A DNA stretch of 64,000 bases from Bacteroides zoogleoformans (GTDB lineage Bacteria; Bacteroidota; Bacteroidia; Bacteroidales; Bacteroidaceae). Positions 9,404-18,688 of this stretch are shown here, in pieces. A model generated the notes under the pieces. The model had not been told where the DNA came from. It searched no databases and saw only the letters and a program-made list of their open reading frames with translations. Position 1 is the first letter of the stretch. Every line of letters starts with the position of its first letter. The translations under genes were made by a program, and so were the position numbers. Location: NCBI RefSeq assembly GCF_002998435.1, contig NZ_CP027231.1, positions 1,653,001 to 1,717,000 on the forward strand. The letters run 5' to 3'.

Positions 9404-10426
9404 ATGGGATTATTCTCTTTTACTCAAGAAATAGCGATGGACCTTGGCACAGCCAATACCATCATCACCACGAATGGTAAGATTGTGGTGGATGAACCTT
9501 CGGTAGTGGCATTGGACCGTCGAACCGATAAGATGATTGCCGTGGGCGACAAGGCAAAGATGATGCACGAAAAGACCCACGAAAACATACGCACCATCCG
9601 TCCGCTTCGCGACGGTGTGATTGCGGATTTCTATGCTTGCGAACAGATGATTCGCGGACTCATCAAGATGGTGAATAACCGCAACCGCTTGTTCTCTCCT
9701 TCACTACGCATGGTCATCGGCGTTCCTTCGGGAAGTACCGAAGTGGAACTGCGTGCCGTGCGCGACTCTGCCGAGCATGCCGGCGGACGTGACGTTTACC
9801 TGATTTTCGAACCGATGGCTGCCGCTATCGGTATCGGTATCGACGTGGAGGCACCCGAAGGAAACATGATTGTGGATATAGGCGGAGGTTCTACGGAGAT
9901 TGCCGTAATCTCATTGGGAGGTATCGTGGCCAATAACTCCATCCGTATTGCCGGTGATGATCTTACCGCCGATATTCAGGAGTACATGAGCCGTCAGCAC
10001 AACGTGAGGGTCAGCGAACGTATGGCCGAGCGTATCAAAATAAACGTGGGTGCCGCACTGACCGATTTGGGTGAGGATGCACCAGAAGATTATATCGTTC
10101 ATGGGCCGAACCGTATCACGGCATTGCCGATGGAGGTGCCCGTGTGCTATCAGGAAGTGGCGCATTGTCTGGAGAAGTCCATCTCCAAAATTGAGACTGC
10201 CATTCTGAATGCATTGGAGAATACTCCTCCCGAACTTTATGCCGATATTGTACACAACGGCATTTATCTGGCCGGTGGAGGCGCTTTGCTTCGCGGATTG
10301 GACAAACGTCTGACGGATAAAATAAACATCCCGTTCCATATTGCCGAAGACCCTCTGCACGCAGTGGCCAAAGGTACGGGCATAGCGTTGAAGAATGTTG
10401 AGCGCTTCTCGTTCTTGATGAGATGA
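9404..10426 (+). CDS. mreB: Rod-shape determining actin homologue MreB
   Basis: 340 residues. MreB is the actin-like ATPase that guides lateral cell-wall synthesis beneath the inner membrane. Visible motifs are the phosphate-1 loop AMDLGTANTIITT, IGVPSGSTEVELRAVRDSAEHAG, the phosphate-2 loop MIVDIGGGSTEIAVISLGG and the adenosine loop GIYLAGGGALLRGLDKRL. Length and motif order are those of a complete MreB. It is the first shape gene in the run mreB-mreC-mreD-mrdA-rodA. Confidence 0.97.
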   Translation: MGLFSFTQEIAMDLGTANTIITTNGKIVVDEPSVVALDRRTDKMIAVGDKAKMMHEKTHENIRTIRPLRDGVIADFYACEQMIRGLIKMVNNRNRLFSPSLRMVIGVPSGSTEVELRAVRDSAEHAGGRDVYLIFEPMAAAIGIGIDVEAPEGNMIVDIGGGSTEIAVISLGGIVANNSIRIAGDDLTADIQEYMSRQHNVRVSERMAERIKINVGAALTDLGEDAPEDYIVHGPNRITALPMEVPVCYQEVAHCLEKSISKIETAILNALENTPPELYADIVHNGIYLAGGGALLRGLDKRLTDKINIPFHIAEDPLHAVAKGTGIALKNVERFSFLMR

Positions 10427-10455
10427 CGGACAACCCCATTCAATAGCTTGTCGAT

Positions 10456-11301
10456 ATGCGGAATCTACTGAACTTTCTTATTAAATACAATTACTGGTTC
10501 CTCTTTCTGTTGTTAGAGGTGACCAGTTTTATTTTATTGTTTCGCTTCAACCGCTACCAGCAGAGTGTGTATTTCACCTCTGCCAATAGTGTGGCGGGAA
10601 AGATTTACGAACTATCGGGAGGCATCACTTCCTATTTTCATTTGAAGTCGGTCAACGAAGACCTGCTCGACCGCAACATGTGGTTAGAGCAGCGTGTCTC
10701 TTTTCTGGAGAATACGTTGAGAGAGAAAGGACTCGATTCCGTGAAACTTTATAGCATGGCTCGGCTGGCTCCTGCCGAATACCGTATTTTCAAAGCGAAC
10801 GTTATAAAGAACAGCCTGAATAAGGCCGATAACTACATTACCTTGAGCCGTGGAACGCTGGATGGCATTGCCCCTGAAATGGGAGTGGTGGATGCCAATG
10901 GGGTAGTGGGTATCGTTTATAAGACGTCTCCCCATTATTCGCTGGTGATTCCGTTGCTGAACAGTAAGTCCAGTATCAGCTGTAAGATTGTGAGCAGTGA
11001 CTATTTCGGCTATCTGAAGTGGGAGGGAGGGGATTCCCGTTTTGCTTACCTGAAAGATTTGCCTCGCCACGCAGAATTCAATTTGGGCGATACGGTAGTG
11101 ACCAGCGGTTATTCGACAGTATTTCCCGAGGGTATTGTAGTGGGCACGGTGGATGATATGTCCGATTCCCACGACGGGCTTTCTTATCTGTTGAAGATAA
11201 AGTTGGCAACCGACTTCGGAAAAGTGAGCAATGTGCGTGTCATATCCCGTAGTGGGCAGGAAGAACAAAAGGCATTGGAAGAGGAGAAGGAGATGAAGTA
11301 A
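10456..11301 (+). CDS. mreC: Rod-shape determining protein MreC
   Basis: 281 residues. One N-terminal membrane segment (YWFLFLLLEVTSFILLF) is followed by a coiled-coil stretch near residues 65-95 and a beta-rich periplasmic domain containing ITLSRGTLDGIAPEMGVVDANGVVG and VTSGYSTVFPEGIVVGTV. MreC links the inner-membrane elongation complex to the wall. Its stop codon overlaps the mreD start by one base (TAATG), implying translational coupling. The C-terminus is short and Glu/Lys-rich. Confidence 0.95.
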   Translation: MRNLLNFLIKYNYWFLFLLLEVTSFILLFRFNRYQQSVYFTSANSVAGKIYELSGGITSYFHLKSVNEDLLDRNMWLEQRVSFLENTLREKGLDSVKLYSMARLAPAEYRIFKANVIKNSLNKADNYITLSRGTLDGIAPEMGVVDANGVVGIVYKTSPHYSLVIPLLNSKSSISCKIVSSDYFGYLKWEGGDSRFAYLKDLPRHAEFNLGDTVVTSGYSTVFPEGIVVGTVDDMSDSHDGLSYLLKIKLATDFGKVSNVRVISRSGQEEQKALEEEKEMK

Positions 11302-11810
11302 TGGTGATCAGTTATTTATATAAAATAGGATGGTTTATCGGCTTGGTTTTATTGCAGGTGCTGATATTGAATAATGTGCATATCATGGGATATGCCACAC
11401 CGTTTCTATACATTTATTTAATATTGAAATTCGAGTCAGATGCTTCTCGCAATGAGTTGATGTTGTGGGCGTTCTTTCTGGGGTTGACCGTGGATGTCTT
11501 TTCCGATACGCCGGGGATGAATGCGGCGGCTTCGGTATTGTTGGCTTTCTTGCGTCCTATAGTCTTTCGTCTGTTCGTTCCTCGTGATACGTTGGATGGT
11601 ATTGTGCCTGCTGTGCATACAATGGGTATTTCGCCTTTCTTGAAATATTTGGTTGTCGGTGTGTTTGTGCACCACGGAATGTTGCTTGTTGTTGAATTCT
11701 TTTCTTTGGCTTATATTGGTACGTTGTTGGTGAGAATTGCGGTAAGTACAATTCTTACGGTGGGTTGCATTATGGCGGTGGAGGGGATTAGACGTCAGGC
11801 ATTAGCATAG
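11301..11810 (+). CDS. mreD: Rod-shape determining protein MreD
   Basis: 169 residues of almost wholly hydrophobic sequence with about five membrane helices, typical of MreD. Recognition rests on this topology, on length and on the position between mreC and mrdA. The start codon overlaps the mreC stop. It partners MreC in the elongation complex. Confidence 0.92.
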   Translation: MVISYLYKIGWFIGLVLLQVLILNNVHIMGYATPFLYIYLILKFESDASRNELMLWAFFLGLTVDVFSDTPGMNAAASVLLAFLRPIVFRLFVPRDTLDGIVPAVHTMGISPFLKYLVVGVFVHHGMLLVVEFFSLAYIGTLLVRIAVSTILTVGCIMAVEGIRRQALA

Positions 11811-11840
11811 AAGATTTTGATGTTGTAGCATGTAGGATAG

Positions 11841-13706
11841 ATGAAAGATTATGTATTGGAGAAACGGAAGTATGTGATAGGGGCGGTGGCTGTTGCTATC
11901 GTCCTCATCTATGTGTTCCGCTTGTTTGACTTGCAAATCATGACGGATGCTTACAAGAGAAATGCGGACAGCAACGCTTTTCTGAATAAGATACAATATC
12001 CTTCCCGGGGAGCAATCTACGACCGCAACGGAAAGTTGCTGGTGTTCAATCAGCCTGCCTATGACATTACGTTTATTCCTCGTGAGGTGACCAGTCTAGA
12101 CACGCTTGACCTTTGCCGGGCGTTGAACATTACGCTTGAGCAATTTGAAAAGCGCATGAAGGATGTCAGAAATCGTTGGATGAATCCCGGCTACTCCAAA
12201 TATACGCATCAGGTGTTCATGACCCAGCTTTCTGCCGAAGAAAGTGGGGTGTTTCAGGAGAAGTTGTTCAAGTTTCGCGGTTTTTATATCCAGAGGCGTA
12301 CCATCAGGCAATATACGTATAATTCTGCCGGTCATGCGCTGGGCGACATCGGAGAGGTGTCTAAAAAAGACATTGAGAAGGATGATTATTATATTCGTGG
12401 CGACTACATCGGCAAACAAGGCATCGAGAAATCTTACGAGAAATACCTGCGGGGTGAGAAAGGTGTGGAAATTCTGCTTCGCGATGCGCATGGGCGTATT
12501 CAAGGACATTATATGGACGGGAAACTGGACCGTCCGTCCGTGCCCGGAAAGAATCTGACATTGGGTATAGACATTGATTTGCAGATGTTGGGAGAGCGTT
12601 TGTTGCAGCATAAAATAGGGGCGATTGTGGCCATTGAACCATCCACCGGGGAAATTCTCTGTTTGGTTTCTTCCCCCTCTTTCGATCCTCATTTGATGAT
12701 TGGTCGCCAGCGGGGGAAAAATCATAGCCTATTGCAAACGGATAAGCGGAAACCCCTATTGAACCGTGCTATCATGGGAACTTATCCGCCAGGCTCCACC
12801 TTCAAGACGGCTCAGGCCCTGACTTTCCTGCAAGAGAAGATTATCCATGAAGACTATCCCGCTTATCCTTGCTCCCACGGTTTCAATTACGGCAATCTTC
12901 GTGTGGGCTGCCATGCCCACGGCTCTCCCTTGCCTTTGATTCCCGCTATTGCCACTTCCTGCAATTCTTATTTCTGTTGGGGATTGTTTCGCATGTTCAG
13001 CGACAAGAAGTACGGATCGCCACAAAATGCCATCACAGTATGGAAAGATCATATGGTGTCTCAAGGGTTCGGCTATCGGTTGGAAGTAGATCTTCCCGGA
13101 GAGCAGCGTGGTTTGATTCCGAATGCCAAGTTCTACGACAGAGCCTATCAGGGCTCATGGAATGGGTTGACGGTTATTAGTATATCAATCGGACAGGGAG
13201 AAATACTCACTACTCCGTTGCAGATAGCCAACCTTGCTGCAACCATTGCCAATCGCGGGCATTACATCACTCCACATATCGTAAAAGAGATACAAGGCAG
13301 TGAGCTTGACAGCCTCTACCGCTTTCCGCATTATCCCACTATCGACCGCCAGCATTATGAAGAGGTGGTAAAAGGGATGCGTGCGGCCGTCACCGGAAGT
13401 ACGGGAAGTGCCACATGTCGCATGGTGGGTTCTATCTTGCCGAGCGTGGAAGCTTGCGGCAAGACCGGTACGGCACAGAATCGAGGGAAAGACCACTCGG
13501 TCTTCATGGGTTTTGCTCCCATGAACAATCCTAAGATAGCTATTGCTGTTTATGTCGAAAACGGAGGTTTTGGTGCAGTCTATGGCGTGCCTATCGGTGC
13601 CATGATGATGGATCAATATCTGCATGGAAAACTTTCTCCGGCCAATGAAGCATTGGCCGAAGAATTCAGTAATCGGGTTATTTTGTATGGTGACGAGGAG
13701 AGATAG
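11841..13706 (+). CDS. mrdA: Penicillin-binding protein 2, elongation transpeptidase
   Basis: 621 residues with one N-terminal membrane anchor (YVIGAVAVAIVLIYVFRLF). The dimerisation/pedestal region has RGAIYDRNGKLLVFNQPAYDITFIPREV. The transpeptidase domain has SxxK with active Ser319 (PPGSTFKT), SxN in ATSCNSYF and KTG in CGKTGTAQN. This is the class B PBP that cross-links lateral wall together with RodA. It overlaps rodA by 20 bases. Confidence 0.96.
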   Translation: MKDYVLEKRKYVIGAVAVAIVLIYVFRLFDLQIMTDAYKRNADSNAFLNKIQYPSRGAIYDRNGKLLVFNQPAYDITFIPREVTSLDTLDLCRALNITLEQFEKRMKDVRNRWMNPGYSKYTHQVFMTQLSAEESGVFQEKLFKFRGFYIQRRTIRQYTYNSAGHALGDIGEVSKKDIEKDDYYIRGDYIGKQGIEKSYEKYLRGEKGVEILLRDAHGRIQGHYMDGKLDRPSVPGKNLTLGIDIDLQMLGERLLQHKIGAIVAIEPSTGEILCLVSSPSFDPHLMIGRQRGKNHSLLQTDKRKPLLNRAIMGTYPPGSTFKTAQALTFLQEKIIHEDYPAYPCSHGFNYGNLRVGCHAHGSPLPLIPAIATSCNSYFCWGLFRMFSDKKYGSPQNAITVWKDHMVSQGFGYRLEVDLPGEQRGLIPNAKFYDRAYQGSWNGLTVISISIGQGEILTTPLQIANLAATIANRGHYITPHIVKEIQGSELDSLYRFPHYPTIDRQHYEEVVKGMRAAVTGSTGSATCRMVGSILPSVEACGKTGTAQNRGKDHSVFMGFAPMNNPKIAIAVYVENGGFGAVYGVPIGAMMMDQYLHGKLSPANEALAEEFSNRVILYGDEER

Positions 13707-15144
13707 CATATGGAAATCATTAGATTGGGTGACGATTGCCGTCTACTTGATACTGATTGTGTTCGGTTGGTTCAGTGTCTGCGGAGCGAGTTATGATTAT
13801 GGCGATCGCGACTTCCTGGATTTCTCTACCCGTACCGGCAAGCAGTTCGTCTGGATTATCTGTTCATTCGGTTTGGGATTTGTGCTTTTGATGCTGGACG
13901 ATTCTCTTTATGACATGTTCTCATACCTTATATATATAGGGCTGATGTCCTTGTTGTTGGTCACAATATTCATCGCTCCCGACACGAAGGGTTCCCGCTC
14001 ATGGCTCATCCTGGGACCGGTGAGCCTGCAACCGGCTGAGTTTGCCAAGTTTGCTACGGCATTGGCGCTTGCCAAGTACATGAGTGCCTACTCCTATACG
14101 ATGAAGAATTGGAAGAATGCCTGTATGCAGGCTTTCCTCATTCTGCTACCCATGTCACTCATTATTATGCAGCGCGAGACGGGTTCTGCGCTGGTTTATT
14201 CGGCTTTTTTCCTTATGCTCTATCGAGAAGGCATGCCGGGCGGAGTGCTTTTTGTGGGATTTTGTGCTATTGTTTACTTCGTGGTAGGAATTCGTTTCGA
14301 TGCGGTAATGATGGGTGAGACGCATACTCCGGTTGGAGAGTTTGCAGTGCTGCTGATGGTGCTGCTGTCAGCAGTCGCCATGGTGTGGGTGTACGAGAAG
14401 AGGGGGAAGCTTGTGCGTAATATGCTGGCAGGTTCATTGGGCATGCTTCTTGTCGCTTATCTGTTTTCGGAGTATGTCATGCATTTCAATCTGGTGTGGG
14501 TGCAGTGGGCACTTTGTGCGCTACTTATCGGCTATCTCATCTTCTTGTCGTTGGAACAGCGGCGTCTGTCTTATTTTTTGATAGGTTTGTTTGCACTTGG
14601 ATCCATCGGTTTTCTGTATTCTTGCGACTATTTCTTTAATAGGGTATTGGAGCCGCATCAGCAGATGCGTATCAAGGTGGTGCTTGGCATGGAGGAAGAT
14701 TTGACGGGAGCCGGTTATAATGTGAATCAGTCGAAGATAGCCATTGGTTCCGGCGGACTGACCGGCAAAGGCTTCTTGAACGGAACGCAGACCAAGCTGA
14801 AATACGTGCCTGAGCAGGATACGGACTTCATCTTCTGTACGGTGGGCGAGGAAGAGGGATTTGTAGGCTCTGCGGTGGTGTTGCTCTTGTTCCTTATCTT
14901 GATATTGCGGCTGATAACACTTTCCGAGCGGCAACCGACAGTGTTCGGACGCGTATACGGCTATTCAGTGCTTAGCATATTCTTGTTCCATCTGTTCATC
15001 AATATCGGTATGGTGTTGGGGCTCACTCCGGTCATAGGTATTCCGTTGCCTTTCTTCAGCTACGGCGGTTCTTCCCTTTGGGGATTCACCATCTTGTTGT
15101 TCATCTTTCTGCGTATTGATGCGGGACGTAACCGAAGACTTTAG
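13687..15144 (+). CDS. rodA: Rod-shape SEDS glycosyltransferase RodA
   Basis: The frame is open from 13624, but ATG at 13687 (MVTRRDSIWKSLDWVTI) gives a normal N-terminus and only a 20-base overlap with mrdA. The product is about 485 residues with around ten membrane helices. SEDS-family signatures include SRSWLILGPVSLQPAEFAKFATALALA, QRETGSAL and the C-terminal GLTPVIGIPLPFFSYGGSSLWGF. RodA polymerises glycan strands with PBP2 as partner. The middle has an extra run of hydrophobic helices (about residues 220-320), longer than in E. coli RodA, as is common in Bacteroidetes. Confidence 0.94.
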   Translation: MVTRRDSIWKSLDWVTIAVYLILIVFGWFSVCGASYDYGDRDFLDFSTRTGKQFVWIICSFGLGFVLLMLDDSLYDMFSYLIYIGLMSLLLVTIFIAPDTKGSRSWLILGPVSLQPAEFAKFATALALAKYMSAYSYTMKNWKNACMQAFLILLPMSLIIMQRETGSALVYSAFFLMLYREGMPGGVLFVGFCAIVYFVVGIRFDAVMMGETHTPVGEFAVLLMVLLSAVAMVWVYEKRGKLVRNMLAGSLGMLLVAYLFSEYVMHFNLVWVQWALCALLIGYLIFLSLEQRRLSYFLIGLFALGSIGFLYSCDYFFNRVLEPHQQMRIKVVLGMEEDLTGAGYNVNQSKIAIGSGGLTGKGFLNGTQTKLKYVPEQDTDFIFCTVGEEEGFVGSAVVLLLFLILILRLITLSERQPTVFGRVYGYSVLSIFLFHLFINIGMVLGLTPVIGIPLPFFSYGGSSLWGFTILLFIFLRIDAGRNRRL

Positions 15145-15221
15145 ACCGGTTGCTTTGCCATTGTTCGTTCTCTATCTGTCTTGATTTGAAGTTTTCACTT
15201 CGTCCGTCTCCTTTGTTTCCG

Positions 15222-15707
15222 CTATCTCCATAGCCTGATGCCCACGTCGTTGATGCCTGGAAGAAGGTTGTCGGGCAGTGTATGAGCTATCTTGAAGAGA
15301 TAAGTACCGGGCTTCCCGATGCGGATGGTGCCTGCCGCAAATGTGGTCAGGTAAACTCCTCCCAATCCGTTACCTTTCCACAAACCGTCTTTGCCGGCTA
15401 AAGTAAGTTGCAAGGTGTCTATGGGGAATACGACACTGTCTGGAGATGTGTAGCAGATGGATAGGTTGAGGTTCTGATATGGATAGTCGTTACGGTTGCG
15501 TATTTCTACGGAAAGCTTGTAGAACATGAGTGAATCCGTGACTTTTGCTTTGAACAAAAGCGTGTCTTTGCGTTGCCAACCCTCTATGGGGATAGATTGG
15601 AATACGTGATACACCGTTTGTTTGTCGCAAGCTGTCCATAGGCTTGCAACAAACAAAAATACAATACCCTTCAGGTAGAAGTTCTTATGCTTGAGTTGGT
15701 TTGTCAT
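15222..15707 (-). CDS. gldH: Gliding-motility-type lipoprotein GldH
   Basis: 161 residues starting at ATG 15707. The signal peptide GIVFLFVASLWTACDK ends with a lipobox-type Cys. The body (VYHVFQSIPIEGWQRKDTL, LSVEIRNRNDYPYQNLNLSI, GLWKGNGLGGVY) matches GldH lipoproteins. These occur across Bacteroidetes, including non-gliding gut species, where their role is not clear. The start lies inside the 3' end of ricT, overlapping by 23 bases, so translational coupling is likely. Confidence 0.88.
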   Translation of the reverse strand: MTNQLKHKNFYLKGIVFLFVASLWTACDKQTVYHVFQSIPIEGWQRKDTLLFKAKVTDSLMFYKLSVEIRNRNDYPYQNLNLSICYTSPDSVVFPIDTLQLTLAGKDGLWKGNGLGGVYLTTFAAGTIRIGKPGTYLFKIAHTLPDNLLPGINDVGIRLWR

Positions 15708-16995
15708 TGGCAATAAGTCTTTCTTCGTGGGGCTTAGGGTTCTTGTGCGATGGTCGACGGTTATTGTTTTGTTGCGGACGTTCTCCTTGTTTCGGCTCTT
15801 TAGGGTCGGGCTGTTGTCCTCCACCCTGCCCCTGCTGGGAACGGCTGTTGCCATTGTTTTTTTTCTTTTTCTTGTTGCGGTTATCGTTGCTTTCGCTGTT
15901 GTTTCTTCCGTTATTCTCGTTTCCGTTCTTGCTTTTGCGGTTGCGGTCAAAGCGGGTGAGACTTTCTTGCTCCAGCAAGTCCACGGGTTTCTTGGCTTCG
16001 GAACGTTGAGTCTCTTCCGACAGGTTATCGGGCTTGATGCCTCGCTTGTTCAAGCTGATGATTTCGAAAGCACGCCTGCCGCTTATGGTCACTAAATTGG
16101 CAGGAATATTCTTGTCGGTAGAGTAGGTAATCCGATTGCTTAAAATATCTGCTTTAAAGAAGTAAAACACACCTTCTTTGCTCTCCAACTCAATCTCTTT
16201 GGAGGGCAGGTGTTTCTGTGCCTCTACATAGCAATCTACTTCGTAGTTGAGACAGCACTTCAGTTTGGCACATTGCCCGGCAAGTTTCTGAGGATTCAGA
16301 GAAATGTCTTGGAAGCGGGCGGCACTGGTGGATACCGAAACGAAAGAGGTTATCCATGTGGCGCAGCATAGTTCGCGGCCACAAGGACCAATGCCGCCGA
16401 TACGTCCGGCCTCTTGGCGAGCACCGATTTGCTTCATTTCAATGCGCACATGGAAAGCGTCGGCAAGCACTTTGATGAGCTGGCGAAAGTCCACCCGTTC
16501 ATCGGCGATGTAGTAAAAGATAGCCTTGTTTCCATCTCCCTGATATTCCACATCTCCGATTTTCATGTTTAAGTGGAGATCCAAGGCTATTTGGCGTGCC
16601 CGGATCATGGTAGAGTGCTCGCGCTCTTTCGCTTCGTTGTATTTCTCCATATCTATCGGCTTGGCTTTGCGGTAGACTCTTTTGATATCGGTTTCCGGCT
16701 TGATGTTCACCTTCCTCATTTGGAGGGGTACAAGACGACCGGTCAGAGTCACTACACCGATATCGTGTCCCGGATTGGCTTCTACGGCGACAATGTCTCC
16801 TTTCTCCAATTCTATTTTATTGCTGTTACGGAAATAACCTTTGCGAGTGTTCTTAAACTGAACCTCCACCAAATCATTCTCTTCGGCATTGCCGGGTATG
16901 TCTGCCAGCCAATCGTAGGTATTCAGCTGCTTATCTTGTCGGTCGCAGCTTTTGTAACACAGTTTTCTGCTTCCATTATGTAGTTTGTATTCCAT
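15685..16995 (-). CDS. ricT: PSP1-domain protein RicT (YaaT family)
   Basis: 436 residues. The PSP1 domain contains GRIGGIGPCGRELCCATWI and the Cys-rich stretch GQCAKLKCCLNYEVDCY, whose Cys residues fit Fe-S or metal binding as in the Ric complex. After about residue 335 the protein becomes a low-complexity tail of Asn, Lys, Arg, Gln and Gly. Bacillus YaaT works in RNA processing and phosphorelay; the role in Bacteroidetes is not established. It precedes gldH and is separated from holB upstream by the IS110 element. Confidence 0.88.
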   Translation of the reverse strand: MEYKLHNGSRKLCYKSCDRQDKQLNTYDWLADIPGNAEENDLVEVQFKNTRKGYFRNSNKIELEKGDIVAVEANPGHDIGVVTLTGRLVPLQMRKVNIKPETDIKRVYRKAKPIDMEKYNEAKEREHSTMIRARQIALDLHLNMKIGDVEYQGDGNKAIFYYIADERVDFRQLIKVLADAFHVRIEMKQIGARQEAGRIGGIGPCGRELCCATWITSFVSVSTSAARFQDISLNPQKLAGQCAKLKCCLNYEVDCYVEAQKHLPSKEIELESKEGVFYFFKADILSNRITYSTDKNIPANLVTISGRRAFEIISLNKRGIKPDNLSEETQRSEAKKPVDLLEQESLTRFDRNRKSKNGNENNGRNNSESNDNRNKKKKKNNGNSRSQQGQGGGQQPDPKEPKQGERPQQNNNRRPSHKNPKPHEERLIANDKPTQA

Positions 16996-17085
16996 CTTCT
17001 CTTTATATATTACTTTTTATATATTACTTTCCATTTAAAATCCAAACAAAGTTGGATAATTCATTAATAATTAACTTTTGTATTA

Positions 17086-17093
17086 TATCTTTG
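17086..17093 (+). promoter_or_regulatory. -7 box (TATCTTTG) of a small RNA gene
   Basis: A perfect TAnnTTTG element placed so that transcription would start near 17100, at the base of the folded RNA described next. Confidence 0.55.
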
Positions 17094-17098
17094 TATCA

Positions 17099-17206
17099 GG
17101 ATGTTAAGAGGAAGTAGGCTCTGCTGAGGAGCAACCTACCAGCGATAAGCATCCTGACGGCACGCAGTAATGCTACTTGTGGAGGCGGTTACACGCCTCT
17201 CTTTTT
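17099..17206 (+). ncRNA. Putative structured small RNA with intrinsic terminator
   Basis: No reading frame fits here. GGATG (17099-17103) pairs with CATCC (17150-17154); inside it GTAGG (17114-17118) pairs with CCTAC (17135-17139) and CTC pairs with GAG. The 3' end is a textbook terminator: GAGGCG (17182-17187), loop, CGCCTC (17194-17199), then a T-rich tract. A -7 box lies just upstream. The fold was compared by eye with SRP RNA, but the conserved GGAA tetraloop and AGCAGCC are absent. It may belong to one of the Bacteroidales structured RNA families described from comparative genomics; that assignment was not possible here. Confidence 0.65.
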
Positions 17207-17250
17207 GTATTACTGATACTGTCTGATATGGCTAAGAAAACCTGAGCCAA

Positions 17251-17421
17251 AATCCTATGGTAAAACAAACTTTCCACAGCGGACATCAACGAAGTGAGCC
17301 GCAAGTTCCTTTATCAGTCAAACCATGTAATGAGAGTTACAGACTTTTTTGAGCGGACTTCAAAGCCGCAAAAGATATGTAGTATTTCTCTCAAAAGAAA
17401 GTTGTTTTACCTTATAGGATT
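17251..17421. repeat. Long imperfect inverted repeat with inner hairpins at the 3' end of the IS110 element
   Basis: The arm at 17251-17274 (AATCCTAT then GGTAAAACAA then CTTTC) is repeated inverted at 17397-17421 with one or two small indels. Between the arms are two GCGG...CCGC hairpin units, each beginning GCGGAC and followed by TCAA (near 17278-17301 and 17353-17370). The block lies 5 bases beyond the transposase stop codon, in the non-coding end of the element. IS110 elements are known to carry a bridge RNA in a non-coding end. Confidence 0.6.
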
Positions 17422-17426
17422 CTATA

Positions 17427-18512
17427 TCATTTGATAACACATGGCACATATTCCTTTTCATGTTTAAGTACAAAATAGACTCTGTTCACTAACCGTCTGG
17501 CAATTTTCACAATAGCCTTTTGCGGATTCATCCGTTTCCGGTATTCCGTATAAGCCATTGTCATGGCCGGGTCTTTCCGGATGGCAACCCATGCGGCTTC
17601 CACCAACAGACACCGGAGCATGAAATGCCGACGGGGTGTAATGTCACCCACATTATCATTATCACCACTGGAATGACACATGGGAACCAATCCAATGAAA
17701 GAGGCTAAATGGTCCGCATTGCTGAAACGGACAATATCGTCAATCTCGACCATCAGGGTAGCGGCGGTTGTAACACCTATACCCGGAACGGATGTCAGCA
17801 GGCGTATCGGTTTGTCGAATGGTGCTTTCCGGGATATTTCACGGATGGCACGTGTTTCCTGCAGCAGCATCTTCCTCAAGCGGATGAACTGCTCAAGGTG
17901 AAGCTCCAGTGTTTTCTTTCCATACTCCGTTGAGAGTTCAAGGCAGTGCAGCCAATTCAGAAAACGCTTCGACCAGCACCCGATTGAACTCCGGGTAAAT
18001 TCTTCCGGTATTTCCACTCCATGGAAACGAAGCAATGATTTGATACGGTTCTTGGCACGTGTGCTGTCTTTTACTATCAGGTTTCTCAGCCTTATCAAAG
18101 AGCGCATTTCCAGGATGTCAGTTCCCGGAACATATATCCCTTCTAACGAACCTGAACGTAACTCACGGGCGAGCTTGTTGCAATCCACCGCATCGGTCTT
18201 ACGTAATTTCTCCTTGCTCATCGTCGGAACATCCGCAGGATTGACCACTATATTGTTGATACCTAAATCCGTCAACTTCTCGTGTATCCAGAAGCCACAG
18301 AAACCGGCTTCATAAACTGAGAAGTAATTGGCACCCGGATAATTGCTTACCAAATATTTATGCAACGCTTCCGGCTCCGGATCTTGTCTGAATCTTCTCA
18401 GTACTGAATGTTTCGATAAGATTGCTACCGACCAACTCTTCAGGTGGACATCAATTCCTACGTAAATATTTTGTCCACTAAAATCTAATGTGTTACTTTG
18501 TACACGTTTCAT
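17427..18512 (-). mobile_element. IS110-family transposase
   Basis: 361 residues, full length. The N-terminal RuvC-like DEDD domain starts YVGIDVHLKSWSVAI (first Asp in GIDVH), with YEAGFCGFWIHEKL, NPADVPTMSKEKLRKTDAVDCNKLAREL and the region around LRSLIRLRN. The C-terminal part has LTSVPGIGVTTAATLMVEIDDIVRF and ASFIGLVPMCHSSGDNDN, the helix-hairpin-helix plus Ser region of IS110 recombinases. The gene is intact and could be active. Element ends could not be fixed because this family lacks terminal repeats and target duplications; it probably spans roughly 17220-18600. Confidence 0.93.
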
Positions 18513-18578
18513 AAGCTATATCGTTATGAGTTAATATTGTTTTTTTCACTTACAAAGTTAACTATAATGGTATAGCTT
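18513..18578 (+). terminator. Inverted repeat / terminator-like hairpin upstream of the IS110 transposase
   Basis: AAGCTATA (18513-18520) pairs with TATAGCTT (18571-18578), followed by TTTT on the plus strand. The loop is long (50 bases), so an IS sub-terminal repeat is as likely as a terminator. Confidence 0.35.
18553..18560 (-). promoter_or_regulatory. -7 box (TAACTTTG) for the IS110 transposase
   Basis: A perfect TAnnTTTG element on the minus strand, about 40 bases upstream of the transposase start. Confidence 0.5.
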
Positions 18579-18688
18579 TTTTAGGGCTATCTTCTGTTAT
18601 CCGTCACTTCCGATTTTAAACATAGGAACTTATTTTAACTATTGCTTTATTTATTGTTCTATACTCTTGACTTCAGATTTGCTTCTTT

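Noticed and set aside
17099..17206. Identification of the structured RNA as SRP (4.5S) RNA
   Set aside because: The conserved GGAA tetraloop and AGCAGCC element are missing.
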